Origin: Neoarius graeffei
Taxonomy: Eukaryota > Chordata > Actinopteri > Siluriformes > Ariidae
Direction of reading: 5' to 3'
NCBI RefSeq assembly: GCF_027579695.1
Contig: NC_083596.1
Coordinates: forward strand, 14,930,537 to 14,994,536
DNA length: 64,000 nt
The translations under genes and the position numbers were made by a program. Below, piece after piece: positions 33,171 through 44,393 of the stretch (position 1 is its first letter; each line of letters starts with the position of its first letter). The notes beneath the pieces were generated by a model, which worked only from the letters and a program-made list of their open reading frames with translations, was not told the DNA's origin and searched no databases.

Positions 33171-33930
33171 AACAAGCTACACGAAGGGGACAAAACACAA
33201 GCGTTAGCACCAAACAGACTAAATGGCGAGTTTGTGAAATCGCTCGAAGTGTGAGATGTTTTCTGTTATTGCAACACCACCACCATGATGACACCGTTTC
33301 AGATATCAGAAAGCTTTACTCTACAGAACACCTGAATAAATCTTACGGACTGCGGTAGTTGGTTAATCGCGCTCCAGCTTTGTACTTTGAACGAACTGAA
33401 CACAGCGGTAACGATGATGCTTCAAAAAGCTGATAACCCTGTGATATTCCACACGCAGAAAAATTCTGTTTAAAACAATCGCAGTCTGGCACATGTTCCT
33501 GTGTAAATGGTCTTGATAAAAGCATTTTCTATACAAAGATGGAAAGAATATAACTCAAGCTGACAGCTGACATAAATCTTGGGGGGGGGGGGCCTGAAGC
33601 AACGTGGCAGGGCCAAAGACACAGGCACAATAATTATATACGTCTTGTGCTAGGCTACTCCTGTCCCACTGCCAGCAGATCAAGCAGTTCTTATAAAAAC
33701 CAAGGGCAGCGTGCAATGAAAAATAAGCATCATGCACCTTTAAAAAAAAAAATTCCCCCCACACACACACACACACGATGAAAGGACTGATTACACTGTA
33801 AGCAGGACACCATTTGTGTTCATAAACATGAAGGTCAAGAAGCAACACCACTGACCAGATGTAAAGGAAGAACATCTGGCTTCTGATATTGATTAATATT
33901 AAATAACTGTAACGAGCAGGTAGCTATAAT
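33171..33930. other. No recognisable gene
   Basis: Only a (G)n run near 33582-33591 and a (CA)n run near 33757-33775. Confidence 0.5.
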
Positions 33931-33935
33931 AAATA

Positions 33936-34645
33936 TATATTATTATTTACCAGCTGGGAGGTCCGTGTCGTGAAATACCGTGACCGAGGCCCTCTGGGCC
34001 GGGGTCAGTATTCAAGGCCGAGGTCACGGTATTTCACCATACGGACCGACCTTAAGCTGGTAAATAATATATTTATTTTTTTCTTTACCAAATTCTAACA
34101 GAAAACGAGAGCACCCGAAAGGGAAAACAGAGCCGAGCTGCCATTTTGAATCCTCATTCACGGCTGTAATGCAAGTTGCTTCCTCCTCGGTATACAAGTG
34201 CACTTCCATGGCAGGGGAAAAAAAAAAAAAAACAAACTACATTTTGCCGCCTATGTAGTCCCCTATTTATACAAATAGGAGTCATTCAGGATTCAGCCAT
34301 GTTTTTGCTCAGCGTTAGCAACAGTTACAGGTTTTTAGCTTTCTCCTGAAATGTCTTCTTTTATTTCTTCTTCCTCAGGGTAGTAAAACTCGCTTTCGCT
34401 GTGAACACTGTCATCACTATCCATACTGTAAAATTAATGCTATTCTCCTGAGAAATGCTGGCAAAAATGTAAGATTTTTTATAATCTTACAAATAAATCT
34501 TATTTAAAAAAAGATAAATGCTGACAAAAATTGCTACCATGTTTGTTTGTTGTGAACGAGCGAGTCGCCAGAGGTCCGTAACTGGGGTCGCCAGCCAATC
34601 AGACTACAGGATTTAATGGAAACCGGATTGCAAAAAAAATAAATA
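33936..34645 (-). mobile_element. Family B element, copy B5
   Basis: Reverse copy standing alone, outside family A. ORF-b 34024-34209 (ATG intact), ORF-a 34335-34424 (one codon shorter), and the terminal palindrome 33945-34070. The left-end boxes are partly deleted (GGTCCGTAACTGGGGTCGCC). Confidence 0.8.
34024..34209 (-). CDS. Family B ORF-b, copy B5
   Basis: 61-codon frame. It differs from the others by ATCIT and KWQLG, both consistent with single transitions, and by GCSRF. ATG in a good context. No domain recognised. Confidence 0.35.
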   Translation of the reverse strand: MEVHLYTEEEATCITAVNEDSKWQLGSVFPFGCSRFLLEFGKEKNKYIIYQLKVGPYGEIP

Positions 34646-34731
34646 AATAAACTACCCTTAACCTTTCACACTGTAAACCATACAAGCGTTTGAAATATTA
34701 TTAACATTTACAGGATATTTCTATGGGACGG

Positions 34732-34850
34732 GGGGCACAGTGGTGCAGCAGGTAGCACTGTCGCCTCGCACCTCCAGCGTTCCACGTTCAGTCCTGTACT
34801 CGGGTCATATCTTCTCTACGTGTGTTTCCTCAGGGTTCTCCAGTCCCCCT
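34732..34850 (+). mobile_element. Old, diverged SINE fragment
   Basis: GGGGGCACAGTGGTGCAGCA followed by GGTAGCACTGTCGCCTCGCA resembles the head of the common tRNA-like SINE, with many substitutions. Boundaries are uncertain. Nothing else is recognised up to 35107. Confidence 0.5.
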
Positions 34851-35107
34851 CCCCAAACTAATTTCAATGAGTTCACACTGTCCCAAAGACCATTTTCTGG
34901 GCTCCACAGTTGATTGGTAGTCATCAAGAGCAAACATTCGAAGCTTCAGGCAGGGGAGGAGAAACCGAGCACAACAGCTCAGTACATATAACAAGACCAT
35001 CAATGGCGGCGTAGCTCACTCCGGCCCTGTCTGGTCCCGAAGGAACGATTTAAAGTGGGCCACCTTGCAAGCTATATACACTATATACAAGCTATATATA
35101 GATGCTG

Positions 35108-36705
35108 CAGTGCCTTGCAAAAGTATTCATCCCCCTTGGTCTTTGTCTGTTTTGTTGCATTACAAGCTGGAATTAAAATGGATTTTTAGAAGGTTAGCAC
35201 CATTTGATTGACACAACATGCCTACCACTTTAAAGGTGCAGTGTTTTTTTTATTGTGACAATAATTAAAATGAAAAAACAGAAATCTGGAGTGTGCATAA
35301 GTATTCACCCTCCCCAAAGTCAATACTTTATAGAGCCACCTTTTGCTACAATTACAGCTACAAGTCTCTTGGGGTAGTATGTCTCTAATAGCTTAGCACG
35401 TCTAGCCACTGGGATTTCTGCCCATTCCTCAAGGCAAAACTGCTCCAACTCCTTCAAGTTAGATGGGTTGTGTTGGTGTACAGCAATCAAGTTATGCCAC
35501 AGAGTCTCAATTGGATTGAGGTCTGGGCTTTGACTCGGCCATTCCAAGACATTTAAATGTTTCCCTTTAAACCACTCCAGTGTAGCTTTAGCAGTATGTT
35601 TAGGGTCATTGTCCTGCTGGAATGTGAACCTTCGTCCCAGTCTCAAACCTCTGGCCGACTCAAACAGGTTTTCCTCCAGAATTGTCCTGTATTTAGTGCC
35701 ATCCATCTTTCCTTCAGTCTTGACCAGCTTTCCTGTCCCTGCAGATGAAAAACATCCCCACAGCATGATGCTGCCACCACCATGCTTCACTGTCGGGATG
35801 GTGTTCTCAGGGTGTTGGGTTTGCGCCACACATGGCGTTTCCCATGATGGACAAAAAGTTCAATTTTTGTCTCGTTTGACCAGAGAATCTTCTTCCATGT
35901 GTTTGGGGAGTCTGCCACATGCTGTTGGACAAACTCCAAATGTGATTTTTTTTTTAAGCAATGACTTTTTTTCTGGCCACTCTTCCATAAAGCCTCGCTC
36001 TGTGGAGTGTACGGATTAAAGTGGTCCTATGGACAGATACTCCCATCTCCACTGTGGATCTCTGCAGCTCCCTCAGTGTCATCTTTGGTGTCTTTGTTGC
36101 ATCTCTGATTAATGCCCTCCTTGCCCGGTCTGTGAGTTTTGGTGGGCGGCCTTCTCTTGTCAGGTTTGTAGTGGTGCCATATTCTTTCCATTTTGCTATA
36201 ATGGATTTAATGGTGCTCCCTGGGATATTCAAAGTTTGGGATATTTTTTATAACCCAACCCTGATCTATACTTCCCCACAACTTTGTCTCTGACCTGTTT
36301 GGAGGCTCCTTGGTTTTCATGTTGCTTGGTTAGTCGTGTAGCAAAGTCAGGGTCCTTCCAGAACAGGTTGATTTATACAGACATCATGTGACCGATCATG
36401 TGACACTTTGATTGCACACAGGTGGATCTTAATAAACTAATTATGTGACTTATGAAGTGAACTGGTTGGACCAGCTCTTATTTAGAGGTTTCATACGAAA
36501 GGGGATGAATACTTGTACACGCTCCAGATTTCTGTTTTCTTCATCTTAATTATTGTTTGTGTCACAATAAAACAAACAATGTGCACCTTTAAAGTGGTAG
36601 GCATGCTGTGTAAATCAAATGGTGCTAACCCTCTAAAAATCCATTTTAATTCCAGCTTGTAATGCAACAAAACATCAAGGAGGATGAATACTTTTGCAAG
36701 GCACT
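35108..36705 (-). mobile_element. Tc1-like transposon, pseudogenised
   Basis: Ends CAGTGCCTTGCAAAAGTATT and the complement ACTTTTGCAAGGCACT. The last bases of the right terminal repeat were duplicated when family D copy D3 inserted (GCACT at 36701-36705 and 37358-37362), so the true end G plus a TA lie at 37363-37365. It carries a broken transposase on the minus strand. Confidence 0.9.
35320..36320 (-). pseudogene. Tc1-family DDE transposase, frameshifted
   Basis: Starts at ATG 36320. A helix-turn-helix segment (NIPGSTIKSIIAKWKEYG, GRPPKLTDRARRAL) and a C-terminal part with [12 protein letters not shown] (second catalytic Asp) and [11 protein letters not shown] (third acidic residue) are clear. 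They lie in several frames: the head goes out of frame after about 40 codons, and another break lies between 35830 and 35953 in the region of the first Asp. About 1 kb matches the usual 340-residue length. Not functional. Confidence 0.9.
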
Positions 36706-37357
36706 CAGGGTTTTTTCTAGAAAAATTTAGTATGAGGGCGCTCACCATGGCGAGGGAGTGAAGGGGGGGGGGATGGTGCCGTTTGTCCCCCCCCCGCCGT
36801 GCAAAGCCTTTGAAAAATGCTCCAATGGGACATTCTGAGGCTATCTGAGAGGGAAATTGTCACAAATTGTCTGTCAACATTGAAAAAGAAAGAAGTAATC
36901 TTCTTCTGCCCCGGACAGTGTTTGGCTTTCTTCCGTTTCGTGCCGCGGGATGACGTCTTTAAATGCCCAAGTGTCAACAAAAACAACGCGCGAACTACTT
37001 CTGTCAAAAGCTCCCTCGCCGGTGGGTGAAAGGTCATTCAGTCTCGAGAAATCTCGCTCTACAAGTCAGCTGACCTTGTATGTAACCCATGTCAAATCTC
37101 GCGAGAGCAGCCGCGACAAGTAAACAACTAAACAACATGGCGCCTCAGTCTGGAAAACGCCAATTCGGATTGTTTTTGCACCGTCTGGCAGTGTATCTAC
37201 TATGATTGGAATATTTTTGGAGCAATTATAACGTATTTGATGATCAGACACATTGTCACGTAGTGTTGCTGGGATGTTTTCATGGAGTCGGTAAGGGGGC
37301 GCACGCTGAGAGTAAGAGGGCGCAGCGCCCCTGTTCCCCTGTTTAGACGAAAGCCTG
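36706..37357 (-). mobile_element. Family D element, copy D3 (reverse)
   Basis: Reverse copy, ends CAGGGTTTTTTCTAG and GACGAAAGCCTG. Exact 5-bp duplication GCACT (36701-36705 and 37358-37362). Inserted in the terminal repeat of the Tc1-like element. The MSSRGTKRKKAK frame is on the minus strand. Confidence 0.92.
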
Positions 37358-37365
37358 GCACTGTA

Positions 37366-37770
37366 TACGTATACACCCTAGGGCCTAGGAATACCGACCT
37401 ATCTGCCAGAAAGAATCCAAAACGGGGAGGAATTGACCGAGAAGTGATTTTTGTTGAACTGCTAATTAAGGCTTAATTAGTCCATAACTTCATTAATAAT
37501 TATAAGTAAGAAACTCTGGGTAGAAGTTATATGCACCCTAGGTACCCTGACCTTCATGCCAGAAAGAATCAAAATTGGTGATGAATTGAGGGAGAAGAAG
37601 CGACTTGTGTGGAAACTGCTCGTTAGGGCTTAATTACTCCATATCTTCATTATTAATTGCAATTATGCAAATTTGGGTAGAAGCCATATGCAGCCCAGGC
37701 AGACCTACCTTCCTGCCAAAAAGAATAAAAATTGGTGAAGAACAGAGAGAGAAGTGATTTTTGTGAAACG
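37366..37770. repeat. About 2.6 copies of a 155-bp tandem repeat
   Basis: Three diverged units, each with a motif like TGCCAGAAAGAATC, then a TTAATTA-rich stretch, then GGGTAGAAG; units start near 37368, 37528 and 37687. Beyond it lies GACGGCATAAGCTAATAAC, a sequence common at the end of such fish repeats. Confidence 0.75.
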
Positions 37771-38256
37771 TGGACGTCGCCAAACAGACGGCATAAGCTA
37801 ATAACGAAGATGTGTGAGAATAGGCGCATGCTTTATTTCGGCTGCAGTGCTTTTGTCGAGAACTCGTGTTCGCGCTGAGAAACTTTAGCGGAAGAGAAGA
37901 GGAAAAAAAAAAAATGTCATGCAGCCTTTTAAAGTCTTCTTTAACACACTCCAAAATAAACTACAGTAAAAGTTTGTAAATTTGTGCTTAAGCGATGTTA
38001 AGTTGTTCTCCCACGCGAGTGCGTGTGTGTTGAGTTAGATTCATGAGGCCGTCCTTAAAAAAAATCTGTTTCCTGTCCACCGGGTGAGCAAAAAAATTTT
38101 CAGTCGGAAGGGAGGGATTTTTTTTTATGGATGGATAAGAAATCGCAATGCCGTGTTTGCTTTTTCTTTCAGTACTTTATTACAAAAGCAGACACATTTA
38201 ATAAAATATAACAGTTTAATCAACTGAAACTTGTACAAAAACTTTAAGTTAGCATT

Positions 38257-38508
38257 TTAAATGCTGACTGCAACATTTGCAAAACTTTTACAAAAGGTAC
38301 TTAAAATGTCCGACACACGGACTTTTTGTAGTTCTAAATCGACCGTTAGGCCGAGTTCGGATGAAATTACACTATTAAAATGATCACTGAATGATTTGTT
38401 TTTCTGAATCTTTACTATTTTGTTGTTCGCTAGAATACCATTTTGCGATTTCACACTTAAGCAAATGTTTGAAAACTCCAGATCTCCTTCCTTCATGGTG
38501 GCTGCCAT
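38257..38508 (-). CDS. Candidate 83-residue intronless mini-gene
   Basis: From ATG 38508, in context AAAAAATGGC, to a stop at 38257. Begins MAATMKEGDLEF and ends SFANVAVSI. Hydrophilic, with no signal peptide or membrane segment and no domain that I recognise. The minus strand has a palindromic NRF-1-type site GCGCATGCGC about 17 bp upstream of the ATG (38525-38534) and an AATAAA about 76 nt after the stop (38181-38176). Another ATG lies in frame upstream (38565). It may be a real small gene, the first exon of a TE gene, or a retrocopy. Confidence 0.4.
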   Translation of the reverse strand: MAATMKEGDLEFSNICLSVKSQNGILANNKIVKIQKNKSFSDHFNSVISSELGLTVDLELQKVRVSDILSTFCKSFANVAVSI

Positions 38509-38524
38509 TTTTTTGTGCCGCACG

Positions 38525-38534
38525 GCGCATGCGC
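38525..38534. promoter_or_regulatory. NRF-1-like palindrome upstream of the mini-gene
   Basis: GCGCATGCGC, the palindromic core bound by NRF-1 in vertebrate promoters, next to GTGTGCGCGCACTC. Sequence match only. Confidence 0.4.
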
Positions 38535-38959
38535 AGAGCTGATTCAGTTCAGAGTGTGCGCGCACTCGGCAGAGGCAGTAGTGTGTCGGAGGGGACAGAA
38601 GCAGACAGAACGCTTATTTAGTCTCCAGTAAACCAGTCTTCTCTCGTTCAATTACGTGCTGGCATCAAAAGACACCGTTGGTTGTAAATGAACCCAAACT
38701 GAGTGGTTGGAGTGTATTTTCATACACAAATGGAGAAATGTTGGCTGAGTGTTTAATTGTGTCGCCCCACTGCAGACCGTTGTCGTTGTTAATTCATAGC
38801 ATGCTCAGCTGCGTGAATGTGTCATGCACCGAAAATAAGAGATTTACAAGCCAGGAATGCCTCATGATGCAATACGCAAGAAAAGAAAGAAGGTTTACTG
38901 CCATTTTACTTTGTATTTGAGTAAAGTGAATAAATAAACGGTCTGTGGAAAATACATTT

Positions 38960-40021
38960 AATCCTGGGAACTGCGTGCACAGGAGTTTGTGTTTACTCCC
39001 CCCCCCACCGGCTGGCTACTTATTTGTCATGGCTGGCTAGTATGAGCCTTAGTGAAAAGCCCTGGGAATGCGTAAATGTCAAGTTCGATTTTAGATTTAC
39101 GAACCCAAAAAAAAATGTCGAAAAACCAGCGTTAAAAAAAAATAAATTCAACCACACAAACGGCACTCACCCGGCCGGTGGACCGGAAACAGAACATTTT
39201 TTAATAAATGGCCTGAAGAACAAGCCAGCAAGACATCCATTCTCGAGTCTAATGAACGGCATAGCACTGTATTTTAATCAGTTTAATAAAAGCCATCGAT
39301 TTTTAAGGATTCGGTTATTCTATAGTATTGTTATTTGCGACAGTGTCCATTATGAAAAGTACAATACAAAAAAAAATTGAGCCGACTTGGTGTCTGAGTG
39401 TGCAGGCACTTACGGACGCAATTGCAGGGGAGAGCAGGTGCGTCGCAAACTGGTGAACAAATCCGTGTCGTGAAGTGAGAATCAGAGTCAGGTTCGTGCC
39501 AAAGGCTGGTCGATGTGCAAACGGGACATCACAGATCAAGAACAGTCTCGGAGTCCGATATGGGGACGCGGAATGATACTTCGCAAAGCATTTGCAGTCC
39601 TTAAATAGGCAGAACTGATTGCATGGAACGTGCAACAGGTGTGTTCCCAGTCAATACTCGGGAGAGGGAGGGTGCCGTGGTGCTTGGGAGTTGCAGTCCA
39701 TGGTGGCCATGCTCGAAGGCTGCCACAAACTCACGCAAACACAAATATCTGAATCTTACAATCGAAAACTGAACGTCTACCCAACAAATGAATCTCCGAA
39801 GAGCTGAATATTTGGGTCCAGCCCTACAGATTTGATAAAGCCCTGTCCAGACAGGATTAAATTTACACAGGATCGTGGTGTAATTTCCTGTTTTTCAGAG
39901 GCTCCGCCATAATTTTACTTCTGTCTCAAATCCTACATTTCAGCGTTTCTGTTCTTCTTTCTCCAAGAAAAATTGCCTACTGTTTTCCGCCAAACTCTGC
40001 AGTCGTCTGTTAATTTTACAC
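38960..40021. other. No recognisable gene
   Basis: Short frames only, no repeat family seen elsewhere in the window. Confidence 0.45.
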
Positions 40022-40029
40022 CCATCCAG

Positions 40030-40825
40030 TAGAGCTGGGTGACATGGCCGAAAAAAAAAAAAAACTTTGATTTTTTTCACAAAAAATCCGATTTGAATCG
40101 ATTTTTTCCCCCCTACTAAAAATCAAACTAAAGATGGCAAAGAAATGGGTCAAAACAAGTTTCTTTATTTTGTTTTCACTTAAACTTCCCCTTTGGGGTT
40201 AAAGTGCAACCAGAAACCAAAAAGAAGCCAAAACACAAGCTTGGAGATGAGAACATCACGATAGCATCTGTGACTGCCTTCCACCGCGCCCCATTCTTAT
40301 CATAAGGTGCACAGTTGGAAAACGTGTCCGGGACGGTTGCTTGCTTTACCGTGGATGGTGCGCTCGTGCTGCGGCTGTGTTCATTCCGCTGGGAGCAGCA
40401 CTTCTCCCGCTCCGCTGCAGGCTTCTGTTTAAGGGGTTGGAATAAATTCGTCGTGCTGCTTCCTTTGGAAGCAACCGTTTTCAAACACACCTTACAACGA
40501 GGGCTTGTTTGGTCTGCGTCCGACGCCGCAAAACCGAACCAATTCCAGATCACGCAGGAAGTTACTCCTTTCTTGGGCACAAGTTGCAGCTTTCCCCCAA
40601 TCGCTGTCATGTTGTGTGTGTGTGTCTATGGCGAGCGCGCGGAAGGAGGGCGATAGTGTCAGTGCCCGATCCGTCCCTGCTGCCCGATCCATTCTGCACA
40701 TGTGCAGAGGGGAGCGTCTGGGGCGGAAGTTAAAACTGAGAAAAAAAAACGATTTTCATAAAAACACATCGTCCTTAGCTGTAAATTCGAATTAAACTAT
40801 AAGATTGATTTATCGCCCAGCTCTA
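40030..40825 (-). mobile_element. hAT element with BED relic, copy 2 (reverse)
   Basis: Same family as 6388-8108. Ends TAGAGCTGGGTGACA and TATCGCCCAGCTCTA. Flanks CCATCCAG (40022-40029) and CCATTCAG (40826-40833) form an 8-bp duplication with one mismatch. It is internally deleted and lacks the B insertion. Confidence 0.88.
40176..40610 (-). pseudogene. hAT transposase BED-finger fragment, copy 2
   Basis: 144-codon frame from ATG 40610. Same BED head as at 6598 (VIWNWFGF, CKVC, NLFQPLKQKP) with the same His-to-Pro losses, so both copies derive from an already defective source. It continues ATVPDTFSNCAPYDKNGARW before running into the 3' end of the deleted element. Confidence 0.7.
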
Positions 40826-40910
40826 CCATTCAGATACATGTCTTATTCTCTATGTAGAGGTCACCTCATGTTAGGAAAAAAAAGCATGTTTGACTGCAGC
40901 TACTTGCTTT

Positions 40911-41110
40911 ATTAGGCTACGTTCACAGCGCAGGCAAAAGTCTTATTTCTGCACTGGTGGGGTCAATCTGTACTGCTGGAAAGAAACGAAGAAGCCGTCG
41001 CCACTCTGCGAATACAAAGATGGAATACAGCTACGATGGAGGAACAGTGAAGTACGAGACCTCATACAGGTAAGCCATGACCTAAAGGTTAGAGAAGCAG
41101 CTTAAAAGAG
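40911..41110 (+). repeat. Harbinger-like end with a possible SANT/Myb exon fragment
   Basis: TTAGGCTACGTTCACAGCGC resembles the terminus of fish Harbinger MITEs after TTA. A frame within reads LRWRNSEVRDLIQ and then meets a GTAAGC donor (about 41070); the W-x-x-x-EV-x-x-LI pattern is like the start of Myb/SANT-type domains. The opposite end is not found. Tentative. Confidence 0.35.
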
Positions 41111-41617
41111 AACTGAAGTCATTTTTAAACTTGCTTTATTTCTTAATTAACGTGTTATTTAATTACGTTTGCGGTTTTAGTAACCTTATATCGTGACTCG
41201 TACTGGCAACTAATTGCAATTAAATATGATACTTATCGGCCTATTCAGTTTTTAGCCATGTTGAATTTAGTTCGTTTGGTCCACGGCAGGCGTCGCTTAT
41301 CCGCGCGATCTTCACGAGACTTGTGCGAGACTTCGAAACATGAAGCGTCAACCAGGTATCAGTGCCGCCATTTTGAAAACTGTTTTCCAAACAAAATATT
41401 GCGCAAAAACGAGTTTAAATGACGATTACTGCCTACTTTTTTCCTGATTGCTATCAAAACAAAAAAAACCCGGCTTGATTACATCAGCATTCGAAAGAGG
41501 GCGTGCGCGTCTTTTGACAACCCCTGGGTCTGAAATCGCTCCTTACTCACTATATAGTGAGGACGCCATTTTGTAGTGCTGTCCGAAACCTTAGTGAGGA
41601 TTATTTACACCCTATAT

Positions 41618-42882
41618 CAGTGGTTCTCAAACTTTTTTCACCAAGTACCACCTCAGAAAATACTTGGCTCTCCAAGTACCACCATAATGACCAACATTAA
41701 AATACAGTAGCGTAGTAGGCCTAAGTATTCATTAAAACAAGGCGGAGGTTTTATTTAACAAGTATATTTAATATTGTTGGCCACTGTAACATTACGCACA
41801 GTACTTTGAACAGTAACACTGTGTTTAAATATAGGAAAATAAAACACTGTCCTTAAATAATGAATCAAATAAATTGGCCAAATCTGCAACATCTGTAGTC
41901 TCATCAAGCTGTATGGTGAAATATCTACTGTTCTTAATGCGCTCAATCAGTGTCTTTTTAACATCGTCAGCCATGTCGTTTATTCTCCTTGACACGGTGT
42001 CATTTGAAAGCGGCACCAAGTTTAACTTTCTGGCAGCTTTCTCGCCACACATGATACGTGTCATCTCTTTGGCTAAACACAGCAGTTCCCCCGATTGTGT
42101 GCGGCTTACCGGCTCCGGCGATCAGGAGGCTGGCATGATATGAAGCTTCCTGTGCTTTGGCTACGGGTGTACCATAGGACAGAATGGTGGACTTGGACTG
42201 CTTCAGTTCATCACGTTTTCGTAAAAAAAAAAATCCATTGGTTTGTCCTTTAGTGCTGTGTGTTTGGTTGTAAGATGCCGTTTGAGATGCGACGGTTTCA
42301 TGGACTCGTTGCTCAGAACGTCGCTGAATACAACACACTGCGGCCTGGGCAGCTCCTCTGTCCCGCTCCAAATGAATCCCAGTTTTATGTATTTTTCGTC
42401 ATACTTCCTCCTCACTGGTTTCTGCCGTTTGCTAGCAGTTCTGGGGCTGGTTTTGCCACTGTCGTTAGCATCTGCGCTCGGCTCACACACGTCCTCTTCA
42501 GTTCTCCCTCTCTCCTGATCCACGCTCCCATTCGCGGATTTAAGCCACGACAGTAATTTTGTCGTACTCGTCATAATTAGCAAAGCCACCTCCACCTTTT
42601 CCCATCACAGCCTAGTCTACCAATGGCGGATAACCGTCTGTCAGCGGAACCGGCGGTAATCCGTACGTACGCTACCTATGGCTACCCAGAAGCACTTGCA
42701 AACTTTTTAAAATTATTAACTTAATTTGTATCTCCTTTCATTTTCTTGTCATCGGTTGATAAGATATTTTCATCCATTCGAATATTATTTCACGTTTTAT
42801 TTTATTAATTTTATTTATATTTAATTAAGTGATTCTTTGTCGTACCACTAGTGGTACACGTACCACAGTTTGAGAATCACTG
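41618..42882 (-). mobile_element. hAT element with ZBED5-like transposase relic
   Basis: Ends CAGTGGTTCTCAAAC and GTTTGAGAATCACTG. Exact 8-bp duplication CCCTATAT (41610-41617 and 42883-42890). The empty site is present in family F copy 1 at about 31230. Carries the N-terminal half of a transposase on the minus strand. Confidence 0.95.
41850..42595 (-). pseudogene. ZBED5/FAM200-like hAT transposase, N-terminal half, broken
   Basis: Three overlapping frames on the minus strand. The first (from about 42595) has a BED-finger part with KYDEKYIKLGF, CVVFSDVLSNESMKPSHLKR and HLTTKH. The second (to about 42000) contains YHASLLIAGAGKPHTIGG. The third (about 42064-41850) has KLNLVPLSNDTVSRRI and NSRYFTIQLDETTDVADLA, the region around the first catalytic Asp. 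Frames are joined only by frameshifts, and the C-terminal hAT dimerisation domain is absent. Confidence 0.85.
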
Positions 42883-43357
42883 CCCTATATAATAGTGCAC
42901 TCAAAGTATCCCACAATGCATCACGAAAAGTAGTGGTCACTAACCAAAGCAATATATCCCATCATGCATTGCAGTCACGCTGAAAGAAATCAAATTAAAA
43001 GTCTCAAATTTGATTTAATTAAAGGCAGCGGCAAAGAAGAAAGTATTCGGCCTTGATTTAAAAGAACTGAAAGATGCAGGTACTTTGTATTGATTAATGT
43101 GGGAAATGCGCTCAGTATAATATGGATTTATCACAAAAATACATGCATGTGTTTATTATTTTGAAAACCCACCAGCCGGCTGATCTGGCACGTTTTAATT
43201 GTGCGACAGTAATGACGTAAATACCAGCGCGATGGACTAGTGTCTGAAAGTGTTTTTTTCATTTTACCAATGAGCTCACTATATAGTCCTCTATATAGTA
43301 ATTCCCTATATAGGGAGTAGTGAACGAGTGAGCAATTTCGGACACAGGGAGTGTCTT

Positions 43358-43402
43358 ATTGGATGTTACTCTGGATAAGAGCGTCTGCTGAAAGCCTGTA
43401 AG
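43358..43402 (+). repeat. L2-tail-like motif
   Basis: TACTCTGGATAAGAGCGTCT is a widespread vertebrate 3'-tail motif shared by L2-type LINEs and some SINEs. Only the motif is seen. The rest of 43350-44161 has no recognisable gene. Confidence 0.45.
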
Positions 43403-44393
43403 TATTTAGCACTGACAGATGTAGTCAAAAGTAGCCCCTGACATCCTGAAATTTCATACGAATTCCTCTTCAGTGACGCAATTATCGTTACGATCCCACC
43501 ACTCCTGGCTCCGTCTGCACATCCGTACATGCTACGATACAGACATAGCAGTCACTGGTCCACAAAACACCATAAACAAAAACTTGGCTCTCTTTCTCCT
43601 CATCTTTGTAATCCTCTCCTCGTGAAATTGCTAGTTTCCACTGCACATCAACTCGAACATGAAACAGTAAACACAGACTTCAGTGGCCTCCATGTTTACC
43701 TCCTGATGACAGCGTGCTGCGCGTGACGTCTCTCTTATTGTTCTTTTGTGCAGATCAGATCCGAGCAACAATTCCAAACCGAGCGCTTAGGTTTGCAGTG
43801 CGTGTATCAACGACCAACCCCAGATATTGAACGCTTCTCAAATCGTGAAAAGAAGCATGGATGCTTCTCGTATGCTTTGTGATTACTGTCTTGCTGGTCC
43901 ACCTCTAAATGAAAAAAAAGACCCAGCGTCTGTTCTCTACAGCTTCCTCAAAATCATAAAAAAAACCTTCATTTATTCCGTAATGACGACAAACCGAACC
44001 GCTGCAAGATCAGTACATCGTATTATAAGAAAAGCAGCTCAGGATTTACAACCCAAGGTGTCATATCCCCCATTTTGGCATGAATTTTTTTTTTCCAGCG
44101 TCAAATGTCTTTCACGTCAACGTTAATAATATGTAAAGATTGTCCGACAGTGAATCGTGCCTTAAAGTGCATATCCTGGACCAATTTCGTGTTTTTTTTT
44201 TAATATGAAAAGTATGTCCCTTTACACACTCATCCAGAAGGGTAATTTTGCACAAGGCCATCTGTCTACAGCAGAAAAAAATAAAATAAAACGCGTCTGG
44301 AAAAATCCCAAGGGAGTCTGGAGCCAGATTGATCCAGATTCGTGACGTCATGTGCGGAAGCGCCAGCAGGCCGAGAGACAAACACAGGAACAC

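Larger units (their letters stand above)
41522..43349 (+). mobile_element. Family F MITE, copy 2, interrupted by a hAT
   Basis: Left end CCCTGGGTCTGAAATCGCTC is complementary in type to the right end GAGTGAGCAATTTCGGACAC. It is split at 41618-42882 by a hAT. The two halves join exactly as in copy 1 at 31193-31712. Internal TATATAG/CTATATA palindromes lie near both ends. Confidence 0.85.
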
